A DNA stretch of 64,000 bases, taken from positions 2,356,001-2,420,000 of the forward strand of contig OY969905.1 of assembly GCA_963704455.1 (NCBI GenBank), read 5' to 3'. Made by a program: the position numbers and the translations under genes. Below the pieces are notes generated by a model. That model was not told where the DNA came from, made no database searches, and was given only the letters and a program-made list of their open reading frames with translations. This document shows, in pieces, positions 25,301 through 33,605 of this stretch (the first letter of the stretch is position 1; every line of letters begins with the position of its first letter). This DNA is from DASTCZ01 sp963704455 (GTDB lineage Bacteria; Acidobacteriota; Terriglobia; Acidiferrales; UBA7541).

Positions 25301-25736
25301 GGTCATCCGCATTTCTCCGGACCTCAAATTGTGGCAGGACACTCCCAACGACGTCGTTCTCCATAGCGGAGATTCGCTGACAGTTCCGAAGACGCCCAAT
25401 TTCGTTCTAGTGAGTGGAGCAGTCTACAACCAAACTGCCATTACCTACAGGCCAGGAAGGAGCACACATTGGTATTTGGCGCAAGCAGGGGGCGCGACTC
25501 ACATGGCAGACAAGAGCGGCATCTTCGTCATTCGGGCGGACGGGTCCATCGTGAGTGGGCCTTCCTCTTCCGGCTGGTGGGGAGGGAATCCGCTTAGCGC
25601 GCCTCTGCACCCAGGCGATATGGTGGTGGTACCAGAGAAAGCCCTCTCAGCGAACCGGAGGTGGAACACCGTCATGCAAACTGCTTTGACGGTTTCGTCT
25701 ATCGCTACGTCGGCGGCCATCGCGGCTAAGTTCTAA
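22350..25736 (+). CDS. Multi-SLBB polysaccharide export protein (OPX / Wza-type)
   Basis: The 1128-residue protein starts at 22350, preceded by AGGAAGG 5 bases upstream (ATG 22389 is an alternative). A signal sequence ends near AAWAQQ, followed by a Pro/Ala-rich region. A Poly_export domain begins near residue 348 (GADYIVGPGDGLEIDLWGS). At least seven SLBB-like units follow near residues 424, 508, 600, 691, 781, 878 and 1017, each with a (V/I)xGEVxxPGxY-like core and an AGG turn. E. coli Wza has about 380 residues and two such units. It should form the outer-membrane and periplasmic exit channel for the polymer. It is the first gene of the locus. Confidence 0.93.
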   Translation: MFLKLTFWERRTLMPRRGIVLAAAAVALACSAAWAQQQSTANGDSSAKTSELTQQNLYRVAASAAQISAVLTNEPGLMVELKKWIANDATVHGQIVEDSELTDEGVFDRLRRNQMFRGVATRLLQRYGFLLPKPIPGSEADFNDQLRRRALQTQVERASAQENPPTEPGTGAQTNRSAPARRIPGADAQPGENLDLPGAPPLLPSTPALVRASVTDSSPTQTGAPLEPNTIPTTGVGSTNPARLDSERALMNSELNERASLPAGATSINSAPGQPSRRIGGDSSSELSVPGQPSIIHEPNPFSDVPSLYDLYQKVSTNSSELKRFGADAIRLHGDETSALPTDLPVGADYIVGPGDGLEIDLWGSVAQRIYRVVDREGRVALPGVGPLLVSGHSMGEVQQAVQRSLQTQFRDVGADVALARLRTIRVYVVGEVETPGAYDIRSLSTPLNAIVSAGGTTPRGSLRRVRHFRGQQLIQEVDVYELLLRGVRGNIQRMETGDTLLVPLVGPEITIEGMVRRPAIYELRGETNLAQVLELAGGILPAASLRHIEVERVEAHEKRTMLGLDLPADDAAATRELEGFKVFDGDRVRILPIAPATQDAVYLQGHALRPGRYSFRAGMRLTDLISSYADLMPEPAQYAEIIRLAPPDYRPVVVSFDITAALAAPGSAPELAPLDTVRIYSRYDFVPVPTVLVGGEVRSPGNYRITGQEHLRDAVYAAGGVTPDASLDTAQLIRYNADGTLQITTVNLARALAGDPTEDLILESRDNILVQRNPARVDPPTVYIRGEVPQPGRFPLTANLRVADLIRMSGGLKRSAFEQTADLTRFNPTAGEDKLGEHVEINLATALAGDPKQDLPLHDGDVLTIKQLAGWNDIGASVRLTGEVEHPGIYGIQPGERLSSIVKRAGGFAPQAYVYAAVLTRPEVRELEDRSRTELIQRIQAQMEELKVTPQTDPSKKADQEAAVQQLRIMLERVESTVSPGRMVIRISPDLKLWQDTPNDVVLHSGDSLTVPKTPNFVLVSGAVYNQTAITYRPGRSTHWYLAQAGGATHMADKSGIFVIRADGSIVSGPSSSGWWGGNPLSAPLHPGDMVVVPEKALSANRRWNTVMQTALTVSSIATSAAIAAKF

Positions 25737-25746
25737 GCGAACTTCT

Positions 25747-28278
25747 ATGTCATCGAAGGCAATTCGAGTGGGTGCTGTCTCGACGCTTCTTATTGCAGCA
25801 ATGTTCGCGCCGCAGATGCAGGCTCAAGGGTCGGAAGGACAAGAGAGGACGTCAAAGGATCCGGTGGTTGCCAGCGAAGCTCAATCCAGCAGCAAACAGC
25901 AACAGGTGGTTGCTTCCTCGCAGCGGAGTTCGTTCAGTCTATTCCCGGAAGGAGGAGAAGGATTCTCCGAGACTCGGCTCGGGTATCCCTTGTTGAAAAA
26001 CTTCGTGCTCGATCAGAAGGCCATTTGGACGAGTCCAACCCAACTAGAGCTGAATGACATTAACTGGCTCGTGCCGCTGGCGGGACTAACGGCGGCCTTT
26101 GTGGCTTCCGATAGCAGCATCTCGCAAGCGCTGCCACATTCACCATCTTTTGTGAGTAAAAGTACCACCTTCTCGAACTACGGGATATCTGCTCTGGGCG
26201 GTGCTGCCGGCGGCCTGTACCTGTGGGGCAAGATCACACATGACGATCACAAGCGCGAGACAGGATTGTTGAGCGGCGAGGCTGCGGTGGACGCGCTCGG
26301 GGTGACCTCGGTGCTGCAGTATGCACTTGGCCGGCAGCGGCCACAGAGTGCCACGGGTGGAGGAGAATTCTGGCATGGCGGAACGTCTTTTCCCTCAGAC
26401 CATTCGGCCGCTGCATGGGCAATTGCAAGCGTCATAGCTCACGAGTACCCGGGCACGTTAACCAAAATTCTTGTTTATGGGCTCGCTGGGGCTGTGAGCG
26501 CCTCACGTGTTACGGGCAGAGACCATTTCCCATCCGATGTCATCGTCGGCGGCGCGATCGGCTGGTTCGTGGGTCAGCAAGTGTACCGGACTCATCACGA
26601 TTCGGATTTGGGTGGGAGTGCGTGGGGCGGGACTGATAAAGCCGGCAGTGACGAGCAAGGAGAGAATCCATACTCCTTGGCTTCTGTTTTCGTTCCGTTG
26701 GACAGTTGGATCTACCCTGCACTCGTACGCCTGAGCGATGTGGGCTACGTAACAACGGCAATTGAGGGCATGAAACCGTGGACGCGCATCGAATGTGCCC
26801 GATTGGTCGATGAGGCTGGGGAAGCTATGACTACTGCCGTGAGCGAAGGCGGCGATTCGGACGAGGAGGCAATCAGTATACAGAAGGCCCTGGAGATTGA
26901 GTTCGCCACTGAAATCGATGAGTTGAACGGCACGGCGCATCGTACATTCTTGCCCGAGTCGGTTTATACACGCGTGGTGTCCATCAGTGGGCCGCCACTG
27001 ACAGATGGTTATCATTTTGGCCAGACAATTTCCTACGATTTTGGGCGGCCGTTTCGCCGCGGCACCAACGTTCAAACAGGAGGATCATTCCGCGCATCCT
27101 GGGGACACTTTGCCCTCTACGTGCGGGCCGAATACCAGCACGCACCGTTTGCTCCGCCCCTGTCTGATTCGGTTCGAAGCGTAATTTCGAATGTGGATTT
27201 TCTACCGATCCAGCCAGCGACTCCTTTCCTGGCTGTAAACCGGCCAGTGTTGCTTGATACCTACCTTACTTACGACTTGGAGGCCTGGCAGTTCTCCTTC
27301 GGAAAGCAGAGCCTAGATTGGGGAATCGGAGAAGGCGGCGGGATGCTCTTGACCGACAACGCCGAACCACTGCTGATGGCAAGGGTCACGCGCACCGTTC
27401 CCATGGAACTCCCCGGATTCCTCAGCGAATTGGGCCAGATGCGGGCTGAACTCTTCGTTGGTCAGATGGAAGGCGGCACCCTTGTCCCACACCCTCTCCT
27501 CTATGGGATCAAGTTGAGCTTCAAGGTTCGCCACGATTTGGAGATGGGCTATGGGCGAACGACAATTCTGGGCAAAGGCGGCTCTCCGAATGGAGACGCC
27601 TTCACGTGGGGCAGCTTCTTCCACAGCTTTTTCGGATGGAAGTACACCACTACTGTACCCGGGAACCACATCGAGGGCGTACCGGGCGATCAGCGGGACT
27701 CGCTCGATTTCATCTGGCACCTTCCCCGAACGCGGAATGCCATCTCCCTTTATGCGGATCTGTATGCGGACGACAAGCCAGTGATGATCGTGGATCCGCC
27801 GCGTGGCGCATACCGTTGGGGCGTCTATGTCTCTCGTGTTCCGAAACTGTCACGCCTGGATTTCCGTGTGGAAGGGACATCGACCGAGTCCCCCTCGTTC
27901 CCGAGCCGCGTGCCAACACTCAATTACTTCAACAGCGAATATCGTGATGGCTACACGACCTACGGGATGTTGATGGGGAACACCGTGGGGAGAGAAGGAC
28001 AGGCATATCAGATTTGGAGTACCTACCGTTTCAGCCCCAAGCACACACTCGAATTCAGCCTAAAGAACAGTCGGGTAGACCGGGGGTTCATCCCCGGGGG
28101 CGGGGATTGGCAAGACTTCAGCGCGCAGGATTGGGTCGTTTTCCATTCCGGTCTGTACGTGAAGAGTTTCGTACAGTTCGAGCACATTCGAAGCTTCCCG
28201 CTTTTGTTCTCTGGGAGCGTGAATAACGTAACCGCGACATTGGAGTTGGGGATGTTTCTCGATCACTTGAGGCGATGA
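25747..28278 (+). CDS. PAP2 phosphatase fused to a Wzi-type capsule assembly domain
   Basis: The 843-residue protein has a signal peptide and an N-terminal PAP2-like phosphatase domain with the three expected motifs. These are GRQRPQ near residue 195, PSDHSAAAWA near 216 and SRVTGRDHFPSD near 253. From about residue 400 a beta-barrel-like region resembles the capsule assembly protein Wzi (for example LEAWQFSFGKQSLDWGIGEG, and HTLEFSLKNSRVDRGF near the end). In capsule loci Wzi is an outer-membrane lectin that anchors polymer; PAP2 enzymes remove phosphate from lipid pyrophosphates. The fusion could therefore link carrier-lipid recycling and surface anchoring, although the two sites would act on different membranes. 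It begins 10 bases after the export gene. Confidence 0.87.
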   Translation: MSSKAIRVGAVSTLLIAAMFAPQMQAQGSEGQERTSKDPVVASEAQSSSKQQQVVASSQRSSFSLFPEGGEGFSETRLGYPLLKNFVLDQKAIWTSPTQLELNDINWLVPLAGLTAAFVASDSSISQALPHSPSFVSKSTTFSNYGISALGGAAGGLYLWGKITHDDHKRETGLLSGEAAVDALGVTSVLQYALGRQRPQSATGGGEFWHGGTSFPSDHSAAAWAIASVIAHEYPGTLTKILVYGLAGAVSASRVTGRDHFPSDVIVGGAIGWFVGQQVYRTHHDSDLGGSAWGGTDKAGSDEQGENPYSLASVFVPLDSWIYPALVRLSDVGYVTTAIEGMKPWTRIECARLVDEAGEAMTTAVSEGGDSDEEAISIQKALEIEFATEIDELNGTAHRTFLPESVYTRVVSISGPPLTDGYHFGQTISYDFGRPFRRGTNVQTGGSFRASWGHFALYVRAEYQHAPFAPPLSDSVRSVISNVDFLPIQPATPFLAVNRPVLLDTYLTYDLEAWQFSFGKQSLDWGIGEGGGMLLTDNAEPLLMARVTRTVPMELPGFLSELGQMRAELFVGQMEGGTLVPHPLLYGIKLSFKVRHDLEMGYGRTTILGKGGSPNGDAFTWGSFFHSFFGWKYTTTVPGNHIEGVPGDQRDSLDFIWHLPRTRNAISLYADLYADDKPVMIVDPPRGAYRWGVYVSRVPKLSRLDFRVEGTSTESPSFPSRVPTLNYFNSEYRDGYTTYGMLMGNTVGREGQAYQIWSTYRFSPKHTLEFSLKNSRVDRGFIPGGGDWQDFSAQDWVVFHSGLYVKSFVQFEHIRSFPLLFSGSVNNVTATLELGMFLDHLRR

Positions 28279-28416
28279 GGGAGTTGACTGGAACAACCTG
28301 GGCGAAAACCGCTTTTGCCGGACTATGAAAGCAGGGAACACGGTATGTGCTTAGTGTATATCACGTAGTATTTCAATCTAACGATAGCTACTTATATATA
28401 AAAAAAATTTGGACTC
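28279..28416 (+). promoter_or_regulatory. AT-rich spacer before the chain-length gene, possible internal promoter
   Basis: Bases 28350-28412 are far more AT-rich than their neighbours (TATATA near 28394 and a run of A). This suggests an internal promoter for wzz onwards, but no clear -35 is seen. Confidence 0.3.
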
Positions 28417-29859
28417 ATGACCAACACGCTTAATAAAAAGGGGGAGAAAGTTGCCGGGCTCTCCGACATTTCCGGAGCGCTCAGAACGCCGGACGACTTG
28501 GAATTGGGCCACGGACGCGGGAATCAAGTGAAACGGCTGCGCCCGCTCTGGGAGCATCGCCGGTTGGTCTTCCAAGCCTCGGCGGGAGGCCTGATTGTGG
28601 CGACTCTCATTGCTTTCCTAATTTCGAAGCACTATACGAGCACGGCGCGGCTTATGCCGCCCGATTCCCAGTCTACGTCCAACATGATGATGCTGGCCGG
28701 ATTGGCCGAGAAAGCCGGGAACGGCATCGGAGCAATGGCTGGGGATCTGCTTGGGCTGAAGAGTTCGGGCGCCCTCTTCGTTGGAATGTTGCAGAGCCAG
28801 ACGATTCAAGATCGTCTGGTTGAGCAATTTGACTTGAAAAAAGAATACCGGACGAAGCTCCTGGAAGAAGCACGCGAGGAACTCAACCAGAACACCTCCA
28901 TCCAAGAGGACCGAAAGAGCGGCATTATCTCCATTGCGGTCACCGATGAGAGTCCTCAGCGGGCCGCCGCGCTAGCCAATGCCTACGTCAACGAGCTGAA
29001 CTGGATGGTTTCCCATCTCTCAACTTCCTCGGCCCATCGCGAACGCGTATTTTTGGAGGGTCGGCTTCAATCAGTGAAAGTGGACCTGGAAGACGCCGAG
29101 GAACAACTCGCCCTATTTTCCAGTAATAACAACACGCTCGACATGCAGCAGCAAGGAAAGGCAATGCTCGAAGCGGCCGCGACTTTGGCCGGGCAGATGA
29201 TCACGGCGCAATCCGAGCTCGAGGGGTTGCGGCAAATTTATACGGATAGCAATCCGCGCGTTCGGTCGTTAAATGCACGCGTCAAAGAGCTTCGCAAGGA
29301 ACTTGATAAGCTCGGAGGAATCGACGGCCAGCCGGTGAACGCCGCAGGGAGAGATGCCGACCCGCCTGTTGCTGATCGGCCCAGCGACCTTAGAGTCGCT
29401 GGTCTATTGCCGGGTATGCCCTATCCCTCGATCCGAGAATTGCCTTTGCTAGGCGCGAAGTACGCAGATTATTACCGTCGCGCAAAGACCGAGGAAACTG
29501 TTTCCGAATTATTGACCGAACAGTACGAGCTCGCAAAAGTAGAAGAGGCGAAGGAGACACCCAGCGTGCAAGAACTGGATCCGGCACACGTGCCGGAGAG
29601 GAAGTCGTTCCCACCACGACTTTTGATGATGTGTCTCGGAACCGCCGCTGGCTTCGTCAGCGCTTCTATTTGGGTGCTAAGCCAAGCGCGATGGGTGCAG
29701 ACAGCGGCAAACGATCCGCGGAAAGTCTTCGCCGCTGAAGTGTTCGAGACCGTTAAAGTCAGTCTGCCGTGGGCGGCCACGAACGGTGAGGAATCGAAGA
29801 ACGTAGGGCAGCGAGTTTGGAATCGGCTCCGGCGCACGGACGAAAAGCAGGCTGACTAG
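28417..29859 (+). CDS. Wzz-family polysaccharide co-polymerase (chain-length determinant), no kinase domain
   Basis: The 480-residue protein has two membrane segments framing a large periplasmic part, the standard Wzz layout. The first is near residues 50-70 (GGLIVATLIAFLISKHYTST) and the second near 405-425 (MMCLGTAAGFVSASIWVLSQ). The periplasmic region includes coiled-coil helices around residues 205-300 and a Pro-containing junction before the second segment. It sets the length of the polymer made by Wzy. There is no C-terminal tyrosine kinase, and no separate kinase or phosphatase was found in the locus. Confidence 0.88.
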   Translation: MTNTLNKKGEKVAGLSDISGALRTPDDLELGHGRGNQVKRLRPLWEHRRLVFQASAGGLIVATLIAFLISKHYTSTARLMPPDSQSTSNMMMLAGLAEKAGNGIGAMAGDLLGLKSSGALFVGMLQSQTIQDRLVEQFDLKKEYRTKLLEEAREELNQNTSIQEDRKSGIISIAVTDESPQRAAALANAYVNELNWMVSHLSTSSAHRERVFLEGRLQSVKVDLEDAEEQLALFSSNNNTLDMQQQGKAMLEAAATLAGQMITAQSELEGLRQIYTDSNPRVRSLNARVKELRKELDKLGGIDGQPVNAAGRDADPPVADRPSDLRVAGLLPGMPYPSIRELPLLGAKYADYYRRAKTEETVSELLTEQYELAKVEEAKETPSVQELDPAHVPERKSFPPRLLMMCLGTAAGFVSASIWVLSQARWVQTAANDPRKVFAAEVFETVKVSLPWAATNGEESKNVGQRVWNRLRRTDEKQAD

Positions 29860-29968
29860 AAATAATCGCGAGCGCGCCGCAACAGATTGAATTTGTTCGA
29901 GTTAAGTCACATCGCTCCCTGTAAGTGACGGGGCGAAGCTGTGTACAACCTCAACGCAGTTGGACGAA

Positions 29969-30535
29969 ATGGAACCAGTTACCCAACAGAACGAACCTGA
30001 TTTCGCGGCCACCGTTCTTCCGGCCGCATACTTGCAGCCACAGTGGTATGTCGCGGTGACTCGCGCGCGGCACGAAAAGACGGCTGCAATGCAACTGGGT
30101 GAGCGTGGAATCGAATCCTTTTTGCCGCTCTATGAGTCGGTCCGGCGCTGGAAGGATCGCCGTGTCAAACTTGAGTTGCCGCTCTTCCCCGGATACGTCT
30201 TCGTGCGGCTACCGTTGAAAGATCGCCTGCGCGTTCTTCAGATACCGAGCGTGGCCCGCTTCGTAGGTTTTGGAGGCTTGCCCGCACCTTTGGGCGACGC
30301 GGAACTCGAATCATTGCGGCAAGGACTTGGGGACAAGCGGCGCGTGGAGCCGCATCCGTACCTGACCGTTGGACGGCGGGTGCGCATTCGGAGCGGGCCA
30401 TTTGTCAACCTGGAGGGCATCCTGATCCGCAACCGGGGAAATCTTCGTGTTGTGGTTTCAGTTGAGTTGATCCAGCGCTCTATCGCAGTTGAGGTCAGCA
30501 CTTTGGAGATTGATGCGATCGGAAAACCCGCTTGA
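29969..30535 (+). CDS. NusG-like antiterminator of the UpxY/RfaH group
   Basis: The 188-residue protein has a NusG N-terminal domain (about 25-120; WYVAVTRARHEKTAAMQLG and LPLFPGYVFVRLPLKDRL) and a C-terminal KOW domain (about 130-185; VRIRSGPFVNLEGILI). Proteins of this group replace NusG on selected operons, mostly surface-polysaccharide loci, and stop premature termination in long transcripts. ATG at 29969 was chosen over a TTG at 29960. The gene lies third behind the export genes rather than first, so it may act on the distal part. No ops-like element could be identified. Confidence 0.88.
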   Translation: MEPVTQQNEPDFAATVLPAAYLQPQWYVAVTRARHEKTAAMQLGERGIESFLPLYESVRRWKDRRVKLELPLFPGYVFVRLPLKDRLRVLQIPSVARFVGFGGLPAPLGDAELESLRQGLGDKRRVEPHPYLTVGRRVRIRSGPFVNLEGILIRNRGNLRVVVSVELIQRSIAVEVSTLEIDAIGKPA

Positions 30536-30549
30536 ACGATTTGAACAGA

Positions 30550-32208
30550 ATGGAAACTAACACACTGAATGTGACTTCGGAGGGCGTTGCGCTGGCTGGT
30601 TCTGAGTTGAAGACTGCAGAAACAGTGGGCCGCCGCTCGGTTGAGTCGCCTGTGCACCGCACGATCGGCGCCGGCGCGCTTTCGGTCTTCAACCTCGGGC
30701 TGAAAATAGTCTCAAACTTCATTCTGATCTTGGTTGCATTGAAGTTTCTTGGCCGCGAGGAGTATGGGCTCTGGATCCTGCTTCAGAGTTTGGCGACCTA
30801 CTTGGCGCTCTCTGAACTGGGAATCAGCCAAACGGTTTGCAATTTTCAAAACGTGGCGTTTGCGAGGGGCGACTACAAACAGGTGGGCCGAATCTTAGTC
30901 TCGACCTTTTGGCTTTACTGCTTGATTGTGGCAATCGCTGCGATTCTTTTTTCAGGAGTTGTCCTCACACAACCCGTAAATGTTTGGTTCCTGAAAGATC
31001 CAGGGAGCGTGTCTGCCCCAAAGTTCGCCATGTATTTATTCCTTGCCGGCACCTTCGCACTCCTGCGAGTGCCCTTGACTGTTTTCCCGGTCACTCTCGT
31101 CGGCCTCCGGGAAGTGGCCCTGCGCCAAGTGCTTGAGACGGTGTCCGCAATCTCTCTGCTTGTTTTTACACTTGGAGCCCTCATTGCTGGTGGGAAAATA
31201 CTAGCCCTTATTCTGGCGACGAACTTGGCCTATATGCTGGCTCAGGTCCTGGGTTATGCCCTCACGCGGACGCGCCATCCAGAAGTGCGATTCTCTCTCT
31301 CTCTGTTGGACAAATCACTGATGGGTCCGATCTTTGGGAATTCTATTTTCTTCTTTCTCTATGGCCTTGGCTTGCTGTTCCAGCGGCTGGCGGGAACCTT
31401 GATTGGCGGAAAATATGGCGCTCTAGGCGACGTACCTGCGCTCTTCGTTCTGTTGACTCTATTCAGAATCGTGGGCTGGTCGCTGGCCGAGATCCCATCT
31501 CAAACGCTCCAACCGTACGTCATTCTCTTCTCGACACGCGGGGAGCATGACCGTGTGGTGTTCCTGGCAAGGCTATGCACGAAGCTGACTTTCGCCATTG
31601 GTGCGGCGTACGTCGCGGGCGTCTGGATTTTTGCGGACATGGGCATCCGGGCCTGGCTCGGGCCGGGAATGTTTTTGGGGTACGGCCCTCTGATCTGTTT
31701 GGGCGTATCGTTCCTAATCGACATTCTCTTTCTCTCCACGAATAACTTTATGCGCGGACTGAATGAACACCGAAAACTCTCGATCGTGATGGCGGGCTAT
31801 GCCCTGCTGAGTTTCACGTTCGGTGTCGCCGGAGCAAAATGGTGGATGCCGAACCAACCACTCTACGGTTTGTGCGTGGGGCTACTGGTCGCCAGCGTGC
31901 TCGGGCAAGCACTAACGCTGCCATGGATCGCGAAAGCTTGGCTGCGCGTTGATTGGCAAGCCTACGGGGGGTCATTCTTATTCCGCCCGGGTCTCTCGAT
32001 CGTCTTCGTGATCCTCGCAGCGCTGTTCGCTGAACGCAGCCACGGTTGGTGGCGGTCCGCGGGATTCATCCTTGTCCTGCTCGGCTCTTTTTCCTTCATG
32101 AGTTGGCGTTTCGTTCTCGATCTAGGCGAGCGCTCTTGGTTGACATCCAGAATCGGGTTACAGAGGCTGTTGATGAGGCGTGCGCCACTTTCAGACCCAA
32201 TGTGTTGA
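30550..32208 (+). CDS. wzx: Wzx-type flippase (polysaccharide biosynthesis protein)
   Basis: The roughly 552-residue integral membrane protein has about 12-14 hydrophobic segments, beginning with GALSVFNLGLKIVSNFILIL, and matches the MOP/polysaccharide-transport fold. It should move the lipid-linked repeat unit from the inner to the outer face of the cytoplasmic membrane for polymerisation. A TTG at 30532, overlapping the previous stop, is another possible start. The gene is immediately followed by a polymerase candidate, as expected of a Wzx/Wzy pathway. Confidence 0.9.
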   Translation: METNTLNVTSEGVALAGSELKTAETVGRRSVESPVHRTIGAGALSVFNLGLKIVSNFILILVALKFLGREEYGLWILLQSLATYLALSELGISQTVCNFQNVAFARGDYKQVGRILVSTFWLYCLIVAIAAILFSGVVLTQPVNVWFLKDPGSVSAPKFAMYLFLAGTFALLRVPLTVFPVTLVGLREVALRQVLETVSAISLLVFTLGALIAGGKILALILATNLAYMLAQVLGYALTRTRHPEVRFSLSLLDKSLMGPIFGNSIFFFLYGLGLLFQRLAGTLIGGKYGALGDVPALFVLLTLFRIVGWSLAEIPSQTLQPYVILFSTRGEHDRVVFLARLCTKLTFAIGAAYVAGVWIFADMGIRAWLGPGMFLGYGPLICLGVSFLIDILFLSTNNFMRGLNEHRKLSIVMAGYALLSFTFGVAGAKWWMPNQPLYGLCVGLLVASVLGQALTLPWIAKAWLRVDWQAYGGSFLFRPGLSIVFVILAALFAERSHGWWRSAGFILVLLGSFSFMSWRFVLDLGERSWLTSRIGLQRLLMRRAPLSDPMC

Positions 32209-32225
32209 GCTAAGTCCGGACGACG

Positions 32226-33590
32226 ATGACTCCAGGAATTGAAATTCGAATCCTCGTTCTCGTGATTCTTCTGGTAGGTCCTTCGCTGATCCGTATTGCG
32301 CGGGGGGAGAAGTTCGACCCGTTCTGGCCCCCCCTAGTGTTTGCTTTTTCGGTGTTTCTTGCGTATCTATCGCCGCTGCCGGATTTCCTCGATGGCAGTG
32401 ATGCGATAAGCAAGGTCTGGGGGGCTGATTTCGCGCACTTTAACGAGTCGTTGGAATCCGCTCTAACTCTCGTCTCAGTCGGCGTAGTTGGCTTCTACAC
32501 GGGCTATTTTCAACACAGCAGATCTCTTCGCGGGGGCCATCAATTTGGGTTGTCCACCGGGCCGAGTTTGATCGACGCCGCACAACTGAAGCGCCTCGGC
32601 CTGATATATGGAATCTGCGGTGTCGGGTTACTTGGGGCGGGAATCATGATGATTGGCGGCTGGGGCATGTTGGTTGCAGGTCTGAGCGACCGAATCCGCG
32701 CATTCCAGGGGCTGAATTACTTCTTCTCAGCGATAAACCTGCTTTTGGTGACAGCGCTGCTGTGGTGGGTGTATGTTTTGACGAAGAAGCGACCCCGCGA
32801 TAAACGTTTCTGGATCTATACCACCCTTGCGGTGCTTGCGGCTGCCCTTCAAGGCAATAAGTCTACACTCTTAGTCTTCTTCCTGAGCCTGATGATGTTA
32901 TACCACATACTGTACCGACGCATTGGCCTCGCATGGGTGTTCGCAGGCTGCCTCACACTGGCTGTCGTGCTGACGACGTACGCGCTGTACGCCAGAGAAT
33001 ACTTAGTCTTGGGCCAAATCCAGACTCTTGACGTTGCTGAATCTGCTCCCAGTCTAGTGTATGACGCACTCAGGAGCGAATTTGCTGGCGACTGGACCGG
33101 ACTACAAGCTATGTCCCTGTTGGTGGACCACATGCCAAGAGACCTGGGCTACCAGTATGGGAAGACATTCCTGCCACTGATAACCACACCCATCCCTCGG
33201 GGTCTCTGGGCTGGCAAGCCGCTCACAGCGCCAGGAATCCTCACGCTCGCACTTTGGCCGGACCAGTGGCTTGATTCTGGCACCACCCTGCCTCCTGGAT
33301 TGTTTGGTGACTTCTACATGAACTTTGGGGGTATTGGAGTCGCAGGGGGCGCGTTCTTGTTTGGCAAACTATTGTCGGCGGCGCGGCGTCGCTGGCTGGA
33401 GGAAAAAACCGATCCCATCCGGGTGATTCTATATTGCTTACTAGTGTCCCTCATCCCGCACTATATTCGAGGAGAGTTTTCTTCTCCCACATTGATGTTT
33501 TTGATTTTCGCGATTCCCTTGTGGGTTGCAAGCCGGTATGTGCTCGTTCTTCCGAGAATGCAAGGATCGGCATCGCCCGTTCAAGCTTGA
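32226..33590 (+). CDS. wzy: Wzy-type O-antigen / oligosaccharide repeat-unit polymerase
   Basis: The 454-residue protein has about 10-12 membrane segments and a larger loop near residues 270-370 (GDWTGLQAMSLLVDHMPRDL, then PIPRGLWAGKP). This pattern is typical of Wzy polymerases, which have poor sequence conservation; the call rests on topology and its position next to the flippase. It should link repeat units at the periplasmic face. The start ATG lies 17 bases after the flippase stop. Confidence 0.78.
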   Translation: MTPGIEIRILVLVILLVGPSLIRIARGEKFDPFWPPLVFAFSVFLAYLSPLPDFLDGSDAISKVWGADFAHFNESLESALTLVSVGVVGFYTGYFQHSRSLRGGHQFGLSTGPSLIDAAQLKRLGLIYGICGVGLLGAGIMMIGGWGMLVAGLSDRIRAFQGLNYFFSAINLLLVTALLWWVYVLTKKRPRDKRFWIYTTLAVLAAALQGNKSTLLVFFLSLMMLYHILYRRIGLAWVFAGCLTLAVVLTTYALYAREYLVLGQIQTLDVAESAPSLVYDALRSEFAGDWTGLQAMSLLVDHMPRDLGYQYGKTFLPLITTPIPRGLWAGKPLTAPGILTLALWPDQWLDSGTTLPPGLFGDFYMNFGGIGVAGGAFLFGKLLSAARRRWLEEKTDPIRVILYCLLVSLIPHYIRGEFSSPTLMFLIFAIPLWVASRYVLVLPRMQGSASPVQA

Positions 33591-33605
33591 AAGGATGAGT
33601 ACAAG

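Noticed and set aside
28060..28341. Minus-strand frame crossing the end of the Wzi gene
   Set aside because: It overlaps the well-supported Wzi C-terminus and has no start signal.
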